Assembly: GCA_017477205.1 (NCBI GenBank)
Contig: JAFUXE010000006.1
Coordinates: forward strand, 62,001-126,000
Length of the DNA stretch: 64,000 nt
Reading direction: 5' to 3'
Source of the DNA: Alloprevotella sp.
GTDB lineage: Bacteria > Bacteroidota > Bacteroidia > Bacteroidales > Bacteroidaceae
In this document: positions 46,036 to 55,173 of the stretch, piece by piece
Numbering within the stretch: position 1 is the first letter of the stretch
Layout: each line of letters starts with the position of its first letter
The notes under the pieces: generated by a model
Told to the model about the DNA's origin: nothing
Seen by the model: the letters and a program-made list of their open reading frames with translations, nothing else
Databases searched by the model: none
Translations under genes and position numbers: made by a program

Positions 46036-46043
46036 TAGATTTG
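46036..46043 (+). promoter_or_regulatory. -7 box of the giant surface protein gene
   Basis: TAGATTTG matches TAnnTTTG; an imperfect -33 (GTTG, 46013-46016) lies 19 nt upstream. It leaves a leader of about 100 nt. The rest of the 277-bp gap after 45867 is AT-rich, without other features. Confidence 0.5.
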
Positions 46044-46144
46044 CAGCGGAGTTGGTGCGCTTTTCTCCCCGAAAGGGGTGCGGCGGACTACTCTTCAACA
46101 ACGATAAAATACTTTAATTCACCTAATTACTAACAAAAAAACCA

Positions 46145-49100
46145 ATGTCTATGAAGAAGATTTTCTCACTTCTTGCGTTGTTCCTGCTGTTCTTCAGTGG
46201 AGCAATGGCGCAGGATGTGACTTACTCCCGCGGTGAACTGCTCACAGCGGAGCAAGTCAAAGAGGGTGGCATGAAGGTGTATTTGAGAATTTACACCACG
46301 ACTGCCGACTTCTGCATCAACTACGCTGGTCGGGCCTTGAATGGCAACTATTTCGAGGATGACCCGAGCATCGTGTTTGATGTGATCAAAGCGGACGGAG
46401 GCGTTAAGCTTCGCACAAGCGAAGGCAAATACTTCGGTCACAACAGCGACAATACGCTGCTTGTAACGGATGATGCCGATGCTGCTTGTGTGTTTGACCC
46501 GTACCAGGTAGAAAGCGGCGTGGCAAACGTTGCTGACGGTATGGATTCAGGCAATGCTATGCGCTGGCGTCCTCTTGGCACTGAGGTCTGGTTGAACTCA
46601 AACCAAATCTTAAACGGTAATCCCCTGTTCTACAATGGCGGAACAGGCAACTGGACCTGCTTCTTTGTTTACAAGGCGAACGTGAGCGGCGAGACGTCCA
46701 CTGAAACCTTGAAGACTTTCACCATGAACTGCGCACGCGGTTATGTCTATGGTACCGGCAGCGTGCTGCAAGGTACAACGACAGCTTCGCAAGCCAGCGA
46801 GTTCGCGCTCGTTCCCTATGGTGAAAACACCTACCTCTATGACGTCACGAACAAGATGTTCGCCATCGGTTCCGTTGACGACCAGAGCAACTTGCCCGAC
46901 TCCGGCGAGAACACCGTTACGCGCGAAAGCGCTACGGACTTCTCCCGCATCATCACGGACGTGACGGTGGGAGAAACGGGAATCACGAACTACCCGTACT
47001 ACCTCGCCGACAAGTATGGCAACTACCTGAACATGGACGGCGCACGCCGTATCTACTTCAACACGTGTACAGACTTCGAGGGTGGCATCGGTGGCAACAC
47101 CTACGCTATCACCGAGGTGGCCGACTTTGACCCGACGGAGGCCATCGCCCTGCTGGACGCATACTTCAATCCCGGCGCAACCTACGACATCGTAATCGTG
47201 GATGCTGAGACGGAAGCGGAGTACACCGTGGCCACAGGCATTCCCGCAACAGTGGGTGAGGTCATCAGCGAACTGCCCGACACGTACAAGAAGGGCTACT
47301 GCACGTATGACGTAGAGCCTCTGACCGTAGCTGCAGGCGCGGACAACAAGCTCGTTGCACTGGCCGAGTACACGCTGCCCTTCACGGAGGGTAAGTGGTA
47401 CAACGTGGCCATCCGCGGCGGTTACTACCTGAACACGACCCACACGGGCTCCCAGGCTGGTGCCTACTATCCCACCAGCACGGTTGACACGGAGGACGAC
47501 TCCTACATCTGGGGCTTCAAGGGCAATCCGCTTACCGGCGTCGTTGTCGTGAACTATGCTCACGACGGCCAGTCCCTCGCTGAAGAAGGCAACATCGCCG
47601 TCATGAAGGACGGTGACTTCGCATGGGACATCTTCCCCAACGGAGAAGGCTTCGTTCTGCGCGTGCCCGGCACAGCCAACAAGTACGTCAACCAGAACGG
47701 CGGCACGGCTGGCTACCTGGGCTACTGGGATAGCGCATGGGGCCGCGAGGACGCAGGTTCCACCCTGACGCTCACGGAAGTTGAGGTTCCCGAAGCACCC
47801 GTTGCAGAGACTGGTTCCTTCGAGTACCTGCCCAGCGCAGGCACGCTGACCAGCAGCACGTCCGGCAGCTCCTTCTGCTGGCTCTATACCTCCACGCAGA
47901 CGGACCCCAGCTTCTTGCTCCGCACGAACAACAATGCAGGTGCGACGGCTCAGAACATCGGTCCGAACAACATGCAGGCTTCCGAAACGGCTATCAACCT
48001 CTTCCCCGGAGGCAGCGGCTGCTACTACTACCTTGACGCACAGGACGGCTACGCCATCACGGGCTGGCACATCACGGCCACGGCTACGGAAGCAAAGACC
48101 GTCACCTTCAACGGCGAAGAATACACCTTTGAGGACGGCGTTGAAAAGACCTTGGACTTCACGCTTGACGAGAAGGCAAGCACCGTCAGCTTCCGTCTGA
48201 CCGGCTCCAACAAGGCCCTTGCCTCCAACATCACCGTTGACTGGGTGAAGCTCAACTCATCTGACGTGACCTACGTCATCAACGACGAAGGCGGAAACGA
48301 ACTCTATCGCCAGACGATTACCACCGAGGTGGGCACGGAGGTTTCCGAACTCCCCGTTGTCCTGCAGCGTGGCTTCACGGAGTACGAGTTCACGCCCTTC
48401 ACGGTTGGCAATGAAGACGCAACCGTCACGACCTCGGTCAAGTTCAACCTTCCGTTCGTAACCTCCAGCGTAGAAAGCCCGAAGTGGTACTTCATCCGCC
48501 AGAACGACGGCACGTATCTTACGGCTTACAACACATACGCGTACTACACCTCCAAGAGTGACGAGGATGCCGGTCAGCACTGGGCATTCTTCGGCAACCC
48601 CTACACGGGTATCCAGGTTTACAACGAAGGTACGAGCAACTACGTTGCAGGAAATGGCGGCAGCTACGGCTCCCTCCAGGACAGCCCCGTAGCATGGGAT
48701 GTCAATGCAAACGGCGAGGGCTTCACGCTCTACAAGGATGCAACGCAGACTTGGACAACGTACAATAGCTACCTCTACATCTGGAACTGGGCAGGCAACC
48801 AGACCATCGACGTTGGCCGCTTCTTCGTGGAAGAAGTTCCCGTCGTTGAGCCTGCTGAGACCTTCACGGAAGGTTACTTCAACCTCGTCAGCGAGGACAC
48901 GCAGAAGGTGCTCGGCCTTGACGCGTTCAACATGAACACGGTTGACGTGCCCGCATTCGTGCCCACGTGGACCGCAATCGAGAGCAACGGCGACGGCACC
49001 TTCAAGGTAAGCCTCCCCGTTCAGACCAGCAGCGGCCAGCACTACATGCACATCGGCAGCAACGCACGCTGGAGCAATGGCGATGCAAGTGCCATCACGT

Positions 49101-52100
49101 TCTACCAGGTAGAAGATCCCGCAGCTGAGACTACGGTTGCCAAGAAGGCTGAAAGCCTCACACTTGGCGCAACGTACCTCATGGTAGCTACCTACAGCGG
49201 CGCAACCTACGCCCTGACGAACAGCGTTTACAACGCAGGCAGCGGCAACAACCAGCGCATGGAAAGTGCAGCTGTTACGGTTGCTGACGACGCCATCACG
49301 CTCGAACGCAACGCAGCTGTTCTCTGGACAGCAGGCGCATTCGAAGAGACAGAGAACGTGGAAGGTCTGACAGACGCTCCCGTCCTCTTCCGCAACAACG
49401 CCGACAACCAGTTCCTCTCCGCAGCTGACCCGCAGCCTGAGACGCAGTCCTTCGAGGCCATCGCAGCTGTTGTTGAAGAGGGTGTCATGGGTAAGATTTC
49501 CAGCACCGTAACAAGCGAAGAGGGTACGTTCTACGTACAGCTCGTCGGCTCTTCCCGCTACGCATACTGCGGCGGCAACGGTCGCTTCTCCGCTAACAGC
49601 GCTGCTAATCCCCTCCAGCTCTTCAAGGTTGCCGACCCGACGGCCGAGACCTTCGAGGCTTCGAAGGTAAATGCATTCGAGGCTGGCGAAGCTAAGTATC
49701 TCGTCGTAGGTACGAAGAGCGGCGTTACATACGCACTGACTTCCAACATCTACAGCGAAGGTACCGACAACCAGCGCATGGAAGGCACGGCCGTGACCAT
49801 CACGGACGATGCCATCAGCGTGGCTGCCGACAAGGCTCTCCTCTGGAGCTTCGTAAAAGTTGAAGCAGAAGACGCTCCCTCCTATGACGCTGTATTCGAG
49901 CCCGAAGTGAAGACTCCCGAACCCGAACCCGGCATCCAGGGCACGTTCCGTCCCACGACGCGCGACGCTGAACTCGTAGCCGGTAAGGAATACATGATCT
50001 ACAACGCAGCTGTTGCTTCCGGTAACAAGTGCTGGGGCTTCATGCACGCTACGGACGAAGGTCTCTACATCACGGGTAATGCAGCTCCCACAGAGTTCAC
50101 GACCGACAACAAGAACTACCTCTTCACCCTCGTTGACAATGGCGACGGCTCCTATGCCGTGAAGAACGTCGGCACAGGCGAAGTTGTTGTAGCAAGTGTT
50201 AACATCACGAAGTGGGAGGAATCCTCCGACATCCGTGGTGGCGGCGCATCCCTCCGTCAGGACGATGGCAACGTTCTGCCTAACGGTGATTTCGTAGGTG
50301 AGAACGTATTCGTTGTTACCGACAACAATCCCGATGACAGCAGCAAGGCTCGTTGGAACGGTAACTTCTGGCAGCAGGGCGACCAGGACTTCGACAACGT
50401 AGAAGTTGCCCTGCTGATGTTCGGCAAGGGTCACCCCTACGCATTCTATGTTCCTGAAGAGGTTGTAGAAGAGAAGACCGTAGAGGTTACGTACGTTGTT
50501 TACGACGAACTTGAGAGAGAAGTTGCAAGGTTCACGGCTGACGTTGCCGAAGGCACCGTTGTCGAGACGCTTCCCGAAGAGTTCGTACAGGAATTCTGCT
50601 CCTACAACGTAGTAGAACCCGTCACGGTTTCCGAGGAAGACAACGAAGTACTCTTCGAAGTAAGCTACGAACTGCCCTTCATCGAAGGTCAGCAGTACTA
50701 CCTCAACGTGAATGGCAAGTACGTTCACTACGATGCATCAAAGAGCAAGAACTACGTTGCAGCCAAGACTGTTGAAGAAATCGAAGCTGCTGAGGACAAG
50801 GCCATGTACCAGTGGACCATCAGCGGTAATCCCTTCGACGGTTACACCCTCTTCAACGTAGGCGCTCAGCAGTACCTCGCACTCGCCGGTAACGGAGAAA
50901 CCGTTCTGGGCGAAAACGCTGCTACACTCAGCCTTGCAACGCTTGGCGAAGGCTACACCTTCACATGCGAGATGGGTACTGTTGAAGATTTCTACGACAC
51001 CTTCGCTGCTATCTCCAATGAAAGCAGCATCAAGGACGAATGGGCAACCATCAAGTTCGAGGAAGTTCCCGAGAACCTTGCAAGCTACGAGAAGGCCATC
51101 AACCTCTCAACGGGTGAATTCACCATCGCTAACAACAACAAGACTTGGGCTGCCAAGTGGGAAAGCAGAGACGGCGCACCTGCCATCGCACTCACCACGA
51201 ACGGCAACCAGATGGCTGGCAACAGCGATGCCACCGTTCTTCCGAACGAAGGTCTGAAGATCTTCACCGCAGCAAGTGGTAACCAGCTCTACACGATTGA
51301 CGTTGAAGCAGGTTACGCTATCACGGGCTACACCATCCGTGGTAATTCCTACATCAACAATAACAATCCGACCAGCATTGTTGCCACGGACGTTACTACC
51401 AATGATCAGTTCACCTTCACTAGTGATGCAGAAGTGCAGACGTTCACAGTGACGCTCCCCGAGCCCGCTGCATCTGCTGCTTTCCGCATAGGTAACACGG
51501 CAAGCATCTTCCTGAATGCTGTCATCACAGTAAACGTTCAGCAGCTCCCGACCGAAGACGTAACCTTCAGCATCTATGATGAGGAAGAGAACCACGTCTA
51601 TACGGAAGTTCTGCCCGTTCTCCGTGGCGAAACCGTTACGGAACTCCCCGCTTCCCTGAAGCGCGACTTCTGCACGTACACGTATCCCAACGCACTTGAA
51701 GTGACGAAGGGTGGCCACAACGTATTCCTCACTACAGTGAAGGTCGAAATGCCTTTCGTAGCTGACGGTACGACGGCTTACAACCTCTTCGCTTCCGGCA
51801 ACGCATACGTTTACGTAGCCGACGGTGCTGTAGCAGCTAAGGAAACTCTCTCCGACGAGGACAAGGCTGATGCCGCATACGCATGGACCTTCACGGGTAA
51901 CCCGTACGTAGGCATTGCCGTTCAGAACGTAGGCACAGGTCAGTACCTCGCCGACACTGAAATCCCCTCTGGCAGCTGGTCAACAGCTATCAGCCTCTCT
52001 GACGAAGCAGAATATGCTACCATTGAGGCTAACGGCGAAGGCTTCCAGCTCCACTTCGGAACCCAGAACTTCGTCTCCGTTCGCGACGGCGTTGCTTCTG

Positions 52101-53791
52101 TTTACGGTTACCTCGCAGCTTCCGGCACGCAGAGCACACGCCTCGCTGTTGAAGAAGCTAACGTTCAGGAGCCCGAACCCGTTGAGGTTGACGTAACCGT
52201 TAACGTTGTTGACGGCGAAGGCAACGTCCTCGAGACTCTGACGACTACGGCTCTCACAGGCACTACGCTTGACGAAGTTCCTGAAGACGTAACTCGTCTG
52301 CCGCTCTGCGACTACGCAGTCAACACTCCGCTCCTCGTGAAGAATGGCGAGAACGTCCTCACCGTGAACGTAACGTTCCAGGACGCTCCGTTCGTAACGA
52401 AGGACGGCGAAGATGCTAAGTGGTTCAACATCTCCACAAACGATGTACTCCTTGTTGCCGGCAACAATAGTGTTGTAGGCGCGCCCAACACGGACGCTAA
52501 CAAGGTTCAGGACAACGCACAGTGGGCTGTTTACGGTAACCCCTATGCATTCAAGTTCTTCAATAAGGCACAGCAGAAGTACGTGACTGGCGAAGAGCCT
52601 GCAGCAGATGGTTATACACCTGCTCAGTTCGGCGACGAAGCTAAGAGCGTCATCCTTGTTGAAGAAGAAGACGGTGACTACGAGTTCTATGGCCTCTTCT
52701 ACGACTCCGACACCGAGGCTCTCTACTACCTCGGCGCAGGCTATGCAGGCATCATCCACACAATGATGACGTTCACGGCCGTTCCGGAAGAAGTTGAAGA
52801 GAACAACTATCCCATCAACTTCGACGCTGATGCTACCATCCGCCACGCAAGCCGCTGGATCTCCAACGTTCAGTTGGACGACCAGGAGATTGCAGTTGCC
52901 GACTCCTACTCCACGCAGACGAAGGCTTACAACAACTTCACCGAGGAAGGTGGCTTCGTTGTGACGCCGGGTGTTGACGTGAAGCCCGCAATCGGCTACA
53001 TGGCTGAATGGATGCACATGTATGCTTACGTAGACTACGACCGCGACGGTCAGTTCAAGGTTGAAGCTTCTGAAATCGCAAACGGAGCTATTCCTGAAGG
53101 TCAGGAAATCGTTTCCTTCTCCTACTACGCAGGTTACAACTCCGCAGGCGATGCTGTAAGCGAGGGTAACAAGACGTTTGACATGCCGACGTTCACCGTT
53201 CCTGAAGATCTTGCATACGGTTTCTACTGCATGCGCTACAAGGTTGACTGGGACAACGTAGATCCGGGTGGTCAGACAGCTTCCAGCAACCACATCCTGA
53301 ACAACGGCGGTTCCATCACGGACGTTCGCCTGAATGTTCACCCCGAAATGGTTACGCTCACAGCAGAAGCTGCTGAAAACGGTACGGTAACCTATGAAGG
53401 TGAAACGCTCAGCGGAGAAGGTGTTCAGATACCGTTCGGCCTCGAAGCTGGCATCAAGTTCGTTCCCGCCGATGGCTACAAGCTTGAATCAGTAACAGTC
53501 CGCCACGGTTACTTCAACGGTAACGAGTACGTACACGGCATCCGCCAGTACGACGAGACCGTTGTTGACATGAACGAAGTTGTTCGCAACAACTACTTCA
53601 TCCCCGCTGAACTCATTGACGGTAATATAGTTATCATCGCTAAGTTCACCGTAAATGACGGCATCCGCGACATCCTGAATGGCGCAGACGTAGAGTCCGC
53701 TTACAGCATTGACGGCCGTCGTCTGAACGACCGCAACATCCTCAACAAGGGTGTATATGTAATCAATGGTAAGAAGGTTCTCGTGAAGTAA
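46145..53791 (+). CDS. Giant 2548-aa repetitive surface protein with T9SS-type C-terminal signal
   Basis: Starts at the ATG at 46145 or, equally likely, 46151 (MKKIFSLLALF). Signal peptide ends GAMAQ. At least five long repeats begin with a V-x-x-V/I-x-D-E/A-x-x-x strand (about residues 346, 707, 1448, 1805 and 2015), each continuing with a Y/F-T/C-x-Y segment, then LPF and a W-x-F/I-x-G-N-P-x motif. A different pair of repeats covers about 900-1265 (NQRMES and NQRMEG segments). A GEVED-like domain lies at about 2273-2382 (YVDYDRDGQF). The end (SIDGRRLNDRNILNKGVYVI, then NGKKVLVK) is a short T9SS signal. Very acidic, few cysteines, no catalytic motif seen. Probably a beta-rich adhesin or glycan-binding stalk. 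Confidence 0.85.
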   Translation: MSMKKIFSLLALFLLFFSGAMAQDVTYSRGELLTAEQVKEGGMKVYLRIYTTTADFCINYAGRALNGNYFEDDPSIVFDVIKADGGVKLRTSEGKYFGHNSDNTLLVTDDADAACVFDPYQVESGVANVADGMDSGNAMRWRPLGTEVWLNSNQILNGNPLFYNGGTGNWTCFFVYKANVSGETSTETLKTFTMNCARGYVYGTGSVLQGTTTASQASEFALVPYGENTYLYDVTNKMFAIGSVDDQSNLPDSGENTVTRESATDFSRIITDVTVGETGITNYPYYLADKYGNYLNMDGARRIYFNTCTDFEGGIGGNTYAITEVADFDPTEAIALLDAYFNPGATYDIVIVDAETEAEYTVATGIPATVGEVISELPDTYKKGYCTYDVEPLTVAAGADNKLVALAEYTLPFTEGKWYNVAIRGGYYLNTTHTGSQAGAYYPTSTVDTEDDSYIWGFKGNPLTGVVVVNYAHDGQSLAEEGNIAVMKDGDFAWDIFPNGEGFVLRVPGTANKYVNQNGGTAGYLGYWDSAWGREDAGSTLTLTEVEVPEAPVAETGSFEYLPSAGTLTSSTSGSSFCWLYTSTQTDPSFLLRTNNNAGATAQNIGPNNMQASETAINLFPGGSGCYYYLDAQDGYAITGWHITATATEAKTVTFNGEEYTFEDGVEKTLDFTLDEKASTVSFRLTGSNKALASNITVDWVKLNSSDVTYVINDEGGNELYRQTITTEVGTEVSELPVVLQRGFTEYEFTPFTVGNEDATVTTSVKFNLPFVTSSVESPKWYFIRQNDGTYLTAYNTYAYYTSKSDEDAGQHWAFFGNPYTGIQVYNEGTSNYVAGNGGSYGSLQDSPVAWDVNANGEGFTLYKDATQTWTTYNSYLYIWNWAGNQTIDVGRFFVEEVPVVEPAETFTEGYFNLVSEDTQKVLGLDAFNMNTVDVPAFVPTWTAIESNGDGTFKVSLPVQTSSGQHYMHIGSNARWSNGDASAITFYQVEDPAAETTVAKKAESLTLGATYLMVATYSGATYALTNSVYNAGSGNNQRMESAAVTVADDAITLERNAAVLWTAGAFEETENVEGLTDAPVLFRNNADNQFLSAADPQPETQSFEAIAAVVEEGVMGKISSTVTSEEGTFYVQLVGSSRYAYCGGNGRFSANSAANPLQLFKVADPTAETFEASKVNAFEAGEAKYLVVGTKSGVTYALTSNIYSEGTDNQRMEGTAVTITDDAISVAADKALLWSFVKVEAEDAPSYDAVFEPEVKTPEPEPGIQGTFRPTTRDAELVAGKEYMIYNAAVASGNKCWGFMHATDEGLYITGNAAPTEFTTDNKNYLFTLVDNGDGSYAVKNVGTGEVVVASVNITKWEESSDIRGGGASLRQDDGNVLPNGDFVGENVFVVTDNNPDDSSKARWNGNFWQQGDQDFDNVEVALLMFGKGHPYAFYVPEEVVEEKTVEVTYVVYDELEREVARFTADVAEGTVVETLPEEFVQEFCSYNVVEPVTVSEEDNEVLFEVSYELPFIEGQQYYLNVNGKYVHYDASKSKNYVAAKTVEEIEAAEDKAMYQWTISGNPFDGYTLFNVGAQQYLALAGNGETVLGENAATLSLATLGEGYTFTCEMGTVEDFYDTFAAISNESSIKDEWATIKFEEVPENLASYEKAINLSTGEFTIANNNKTWAAKWESRDGAPAIALTTNGNQMAGNSDATVLPNEGLKIFTAASGNQLYTIDVEAGYAITGYTIRGNSYINNNNPTSIVATDVTTNDQFTFTSDAEVQTFTVTLPEPAASAAFRIGNTASIFLNAVITVNVQQLPTEDVTFSIYDEEENHVYTEVLPVLRGETVTELPASLKRDFCTYTYPNALEVTKGGHNVFLTTVKVEMPFVADGTTAYNLFASGNAYVYVADGAVAAKETLSDEDKADAAYAWTFTGNPYVGIAVQNVGTGQYLADTEIPSGSWSTAISLSDEAEYATIEANGEGFQLHFGTQNFVSVRDGVASVYGYLAASGTQSTRLAVEEANVQEPEPVEVDVTVNVVDGEGNVLETLTTTALTGTTLDEVPEDVTRLPLCDYAVNTPLLVKNGENVLTVNVTFQDAPFVTKDGEDAKWFNISTNDVLLVAGNNSVVGAPNTDANKVQDNAQWAVYGNPYAFKFFNKAQQKYVTGEEPAADGYTPAQFGDEAKSVILVEEEDGDYEFYGLFYDSDTEALYYLGAGYAGIIHTMMTFTAVPEEVEENNYPINFDADATIRHASRWISNVQLDDQEIAVADSYSTQTKAYNNFTEEGGFVVTPGVDVKPAIGYMAEWMHMYAYVDYDRDGQFKVEASEIANGAIPEGQEIVSFSYYAGYNSAGDAVSEGNKTFDMPTFTVPEDLAYGFYCMRYKVDWDNVDPGGQTASSNHILNNGGSITDVRLNVHPEMVTLTAEAAENGTVTYEGETLSGEGVQIPFGLEAGIKFVPADGYKLESVTVRHGYFNGNEYVHGIRQYDETVVDMNEVVRNNYFIPAELIDGNIVIIAKFTVNDGIRDILNGADVESAYSIDGRRLNDRNILNKGVYVINGKKVLVK

Positions 53792-53818
53792 TTGTTTCCA
53801 AACAATAAACTCACTCAT

Positions 53819-53854
53819 TGCGGGGCGCCCCATTCGGGACGCCCCGCATTCTTT
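53819..53854 (+). terminator. Terminator of the giant protein gene
   Basis: TGCGGGGCG (53819-53827) pairs with CGCCCCGCA (53840-53848); the inner CCC/GGG extends the stem. TTCTTTT follows. Confidence 0.92.
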
Positions 53855-53914
53855 TGCCTTTCCTTTATTAACATTGTTTAACACGAAATCAGGCTGCGTA
53901 ACAAGGGAATAGCC

Positions 53915-53922
53915 TACCTTTG
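53915..53922 (+). promoter_or_regulatory. -7 box of the 358-aa protein gene
   Basis: TACCTTTG, ending 50 nt before the ATG at 53973. No clear -33 box. Confidence 0.5.
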
Positions 53923-53972
53923 CAGCGTGCCGTAAACAGCAACAACAATACTCACCTAACAATACTAAACGC

Positions 53973-55049
53973 ATGAAGAAACTTCTACTCTTTGCAGCTG
54001 CACTCTTCGCAGCATCTCCCCTGTTCGCACAGGAAGACATGGAAGACCTCACACCGCCTCTCTACGACTACGACAAGGCGGAAGTGGGTCTCATCAATAT
54101 CCCCGTGGGCTACGACGAGGCAAATCCGAAAGCCCCCTACGACTACATCATCGATGACTACTACAACAACGGACTCTTCATCGTTGTAGGCGGACAGATG
54201 GTGTCCGGCAACACGTACATTGACCGTCTGCGTCCCGGCGTTTCCGTCGTGGACCTTGGCGGCGAAGTGGGCAAGGTGTTCTGCTGCAGCGGCTACCAGT
54301 CGAAAGTGAACGAGATCTACAAGGACCTCTACAACGTGGACCTGAACATCCCGCAGTGTACGGGTGCCCTGAACTGGTTCAACTTCAGCTGGTTCACGGA
54401 CAAGGACAACACGCCCACCGACGGTTCGAAGAACAATCCCAACATCCGCTGCCGCATCGTCATGCAGGTTTGCAGCAACGCCATCGGCGAGGCTGACAAC
54501 GTTATCAACAAGGTGTACGCCATGACCAAGCAGGGCAACGTGATTTCCACCACCGAGACCAACAACGACGAGTTCAATGCCGAGCGCAGCAGCGTCAGCT
54601 CCGCAGAGTTTGCAGAGTATGACGAAGACGAAGAACCCGTACTTGACGAAGACGAGAACTACATCTACGACCCCACACGCTGGCTCGTCTATGAATTCGA
54701 CTTCTACTGTCCCGGCATCGACAAGGACGGCAACTACGCCCACCCCGTACGCCTGAAGATGGAAATGAACAACGGCAACCTGGACCACAGCACCCTGTTC
54801 ATCAAGGAAATAAAGTTCCTCAAGCACAACGGCACCAACACCAACCCCATTGTCCTGACGCGTAAGCACAGCTACATCACGCTGGTTCCGGGTGAAAACT
54901 CCGCCATCTCGCAGCTCTGCAGCAAGCGCGGCGAGGAGAAGGTGTACAACATGGCAGGCCAGTACGTAGGCCGCTCCATCGAAGGCCTCAGCAGCGGAGT
55001 TTACGTCTCCAAGCAGAACGGCAAGGCAAAAAAAGTCCTCGTGAAGTAA
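53973..55049 (+). CDS. 358-aa secreted protein with T9SS-type C-terminal signal
   Basis: Signal peptide (1-19, ending PLFAQ). Acidic, beta-rich, with a jelly-roll-like or discoidin-like look and a Y/D/E-rich stretch (about 213-235). The C-terminal 40 residues (KVYNMAGQYVGRSIEGLSSG, then VYVSKQNGKAKKVLVK) match the short T9SS signal of its neighbours. I do not recognise the main domain. It stands between the giant protein and the GH18 locus, with its own promoter and terminator. Confidence 0.8.
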   Translation: MKKLLLFAAALFAASPLFAQEDMEDLTPPLYDYDKAEVGLINIPVGYDEANPKAPYDYIIDDYYNNGLFIVVGGQMVSGNTYIDRLRPGVSVVDLGGEVGKVFCCSGYQSKVNEIYKDLYNVDLNIPQCTGALNWFNFSWFTDKDNTPTDGSKNNPNIRCRIVMQVCSNAIGEADNVINKVYAMTKQGNVISTTETNNDEFNAERSSVSSAEFAEYDEDEEPVLDEDENYIYDPTRWLVYEFDFYCPGIDKDGNYAHPVRLKMEMNNGNLDHSTLFIKEIKFLKHNGTNTNPIVLTRKHSYITLVPGENSAISQLCSKRGEEKVYNMAGQYVGRSIEGLSSGVYVSKQNGKAKKVLVK

Positions 55050-55063
55050 ATCCCACAAAACAT

Positions 55064-55106
55064 GATAAGCAGGTGTGGAAACGTCCGCACTTGCTTATCG
55101 CTTTTT
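55064..55106 (+). terminator. Terminator of the 358-aa protein gene
   Basis: GATAAGCA..GTG.GGA (55064-55079) pairs with TCC.CAC.TGCTTATC (55084-55099) with two mismatches, 4-nt loop, then GCTTTTTAT. Confidence 0.85.
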
Positions 55107-55173
55107 ATAAACAGGAAGTAAACGAGCAACGAGTAAACAAGCCGCAGCTTGTCAACTTGTCAACTAAAAAAAC

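Noticed and set aside
48257..50728. Minus-strand frame of 823 aa inside the giant surface gene
   Set aside because: Shadow of the coding strand; the plus-strand frame has signal peptide, repeats and a C-terminal sorting signal.
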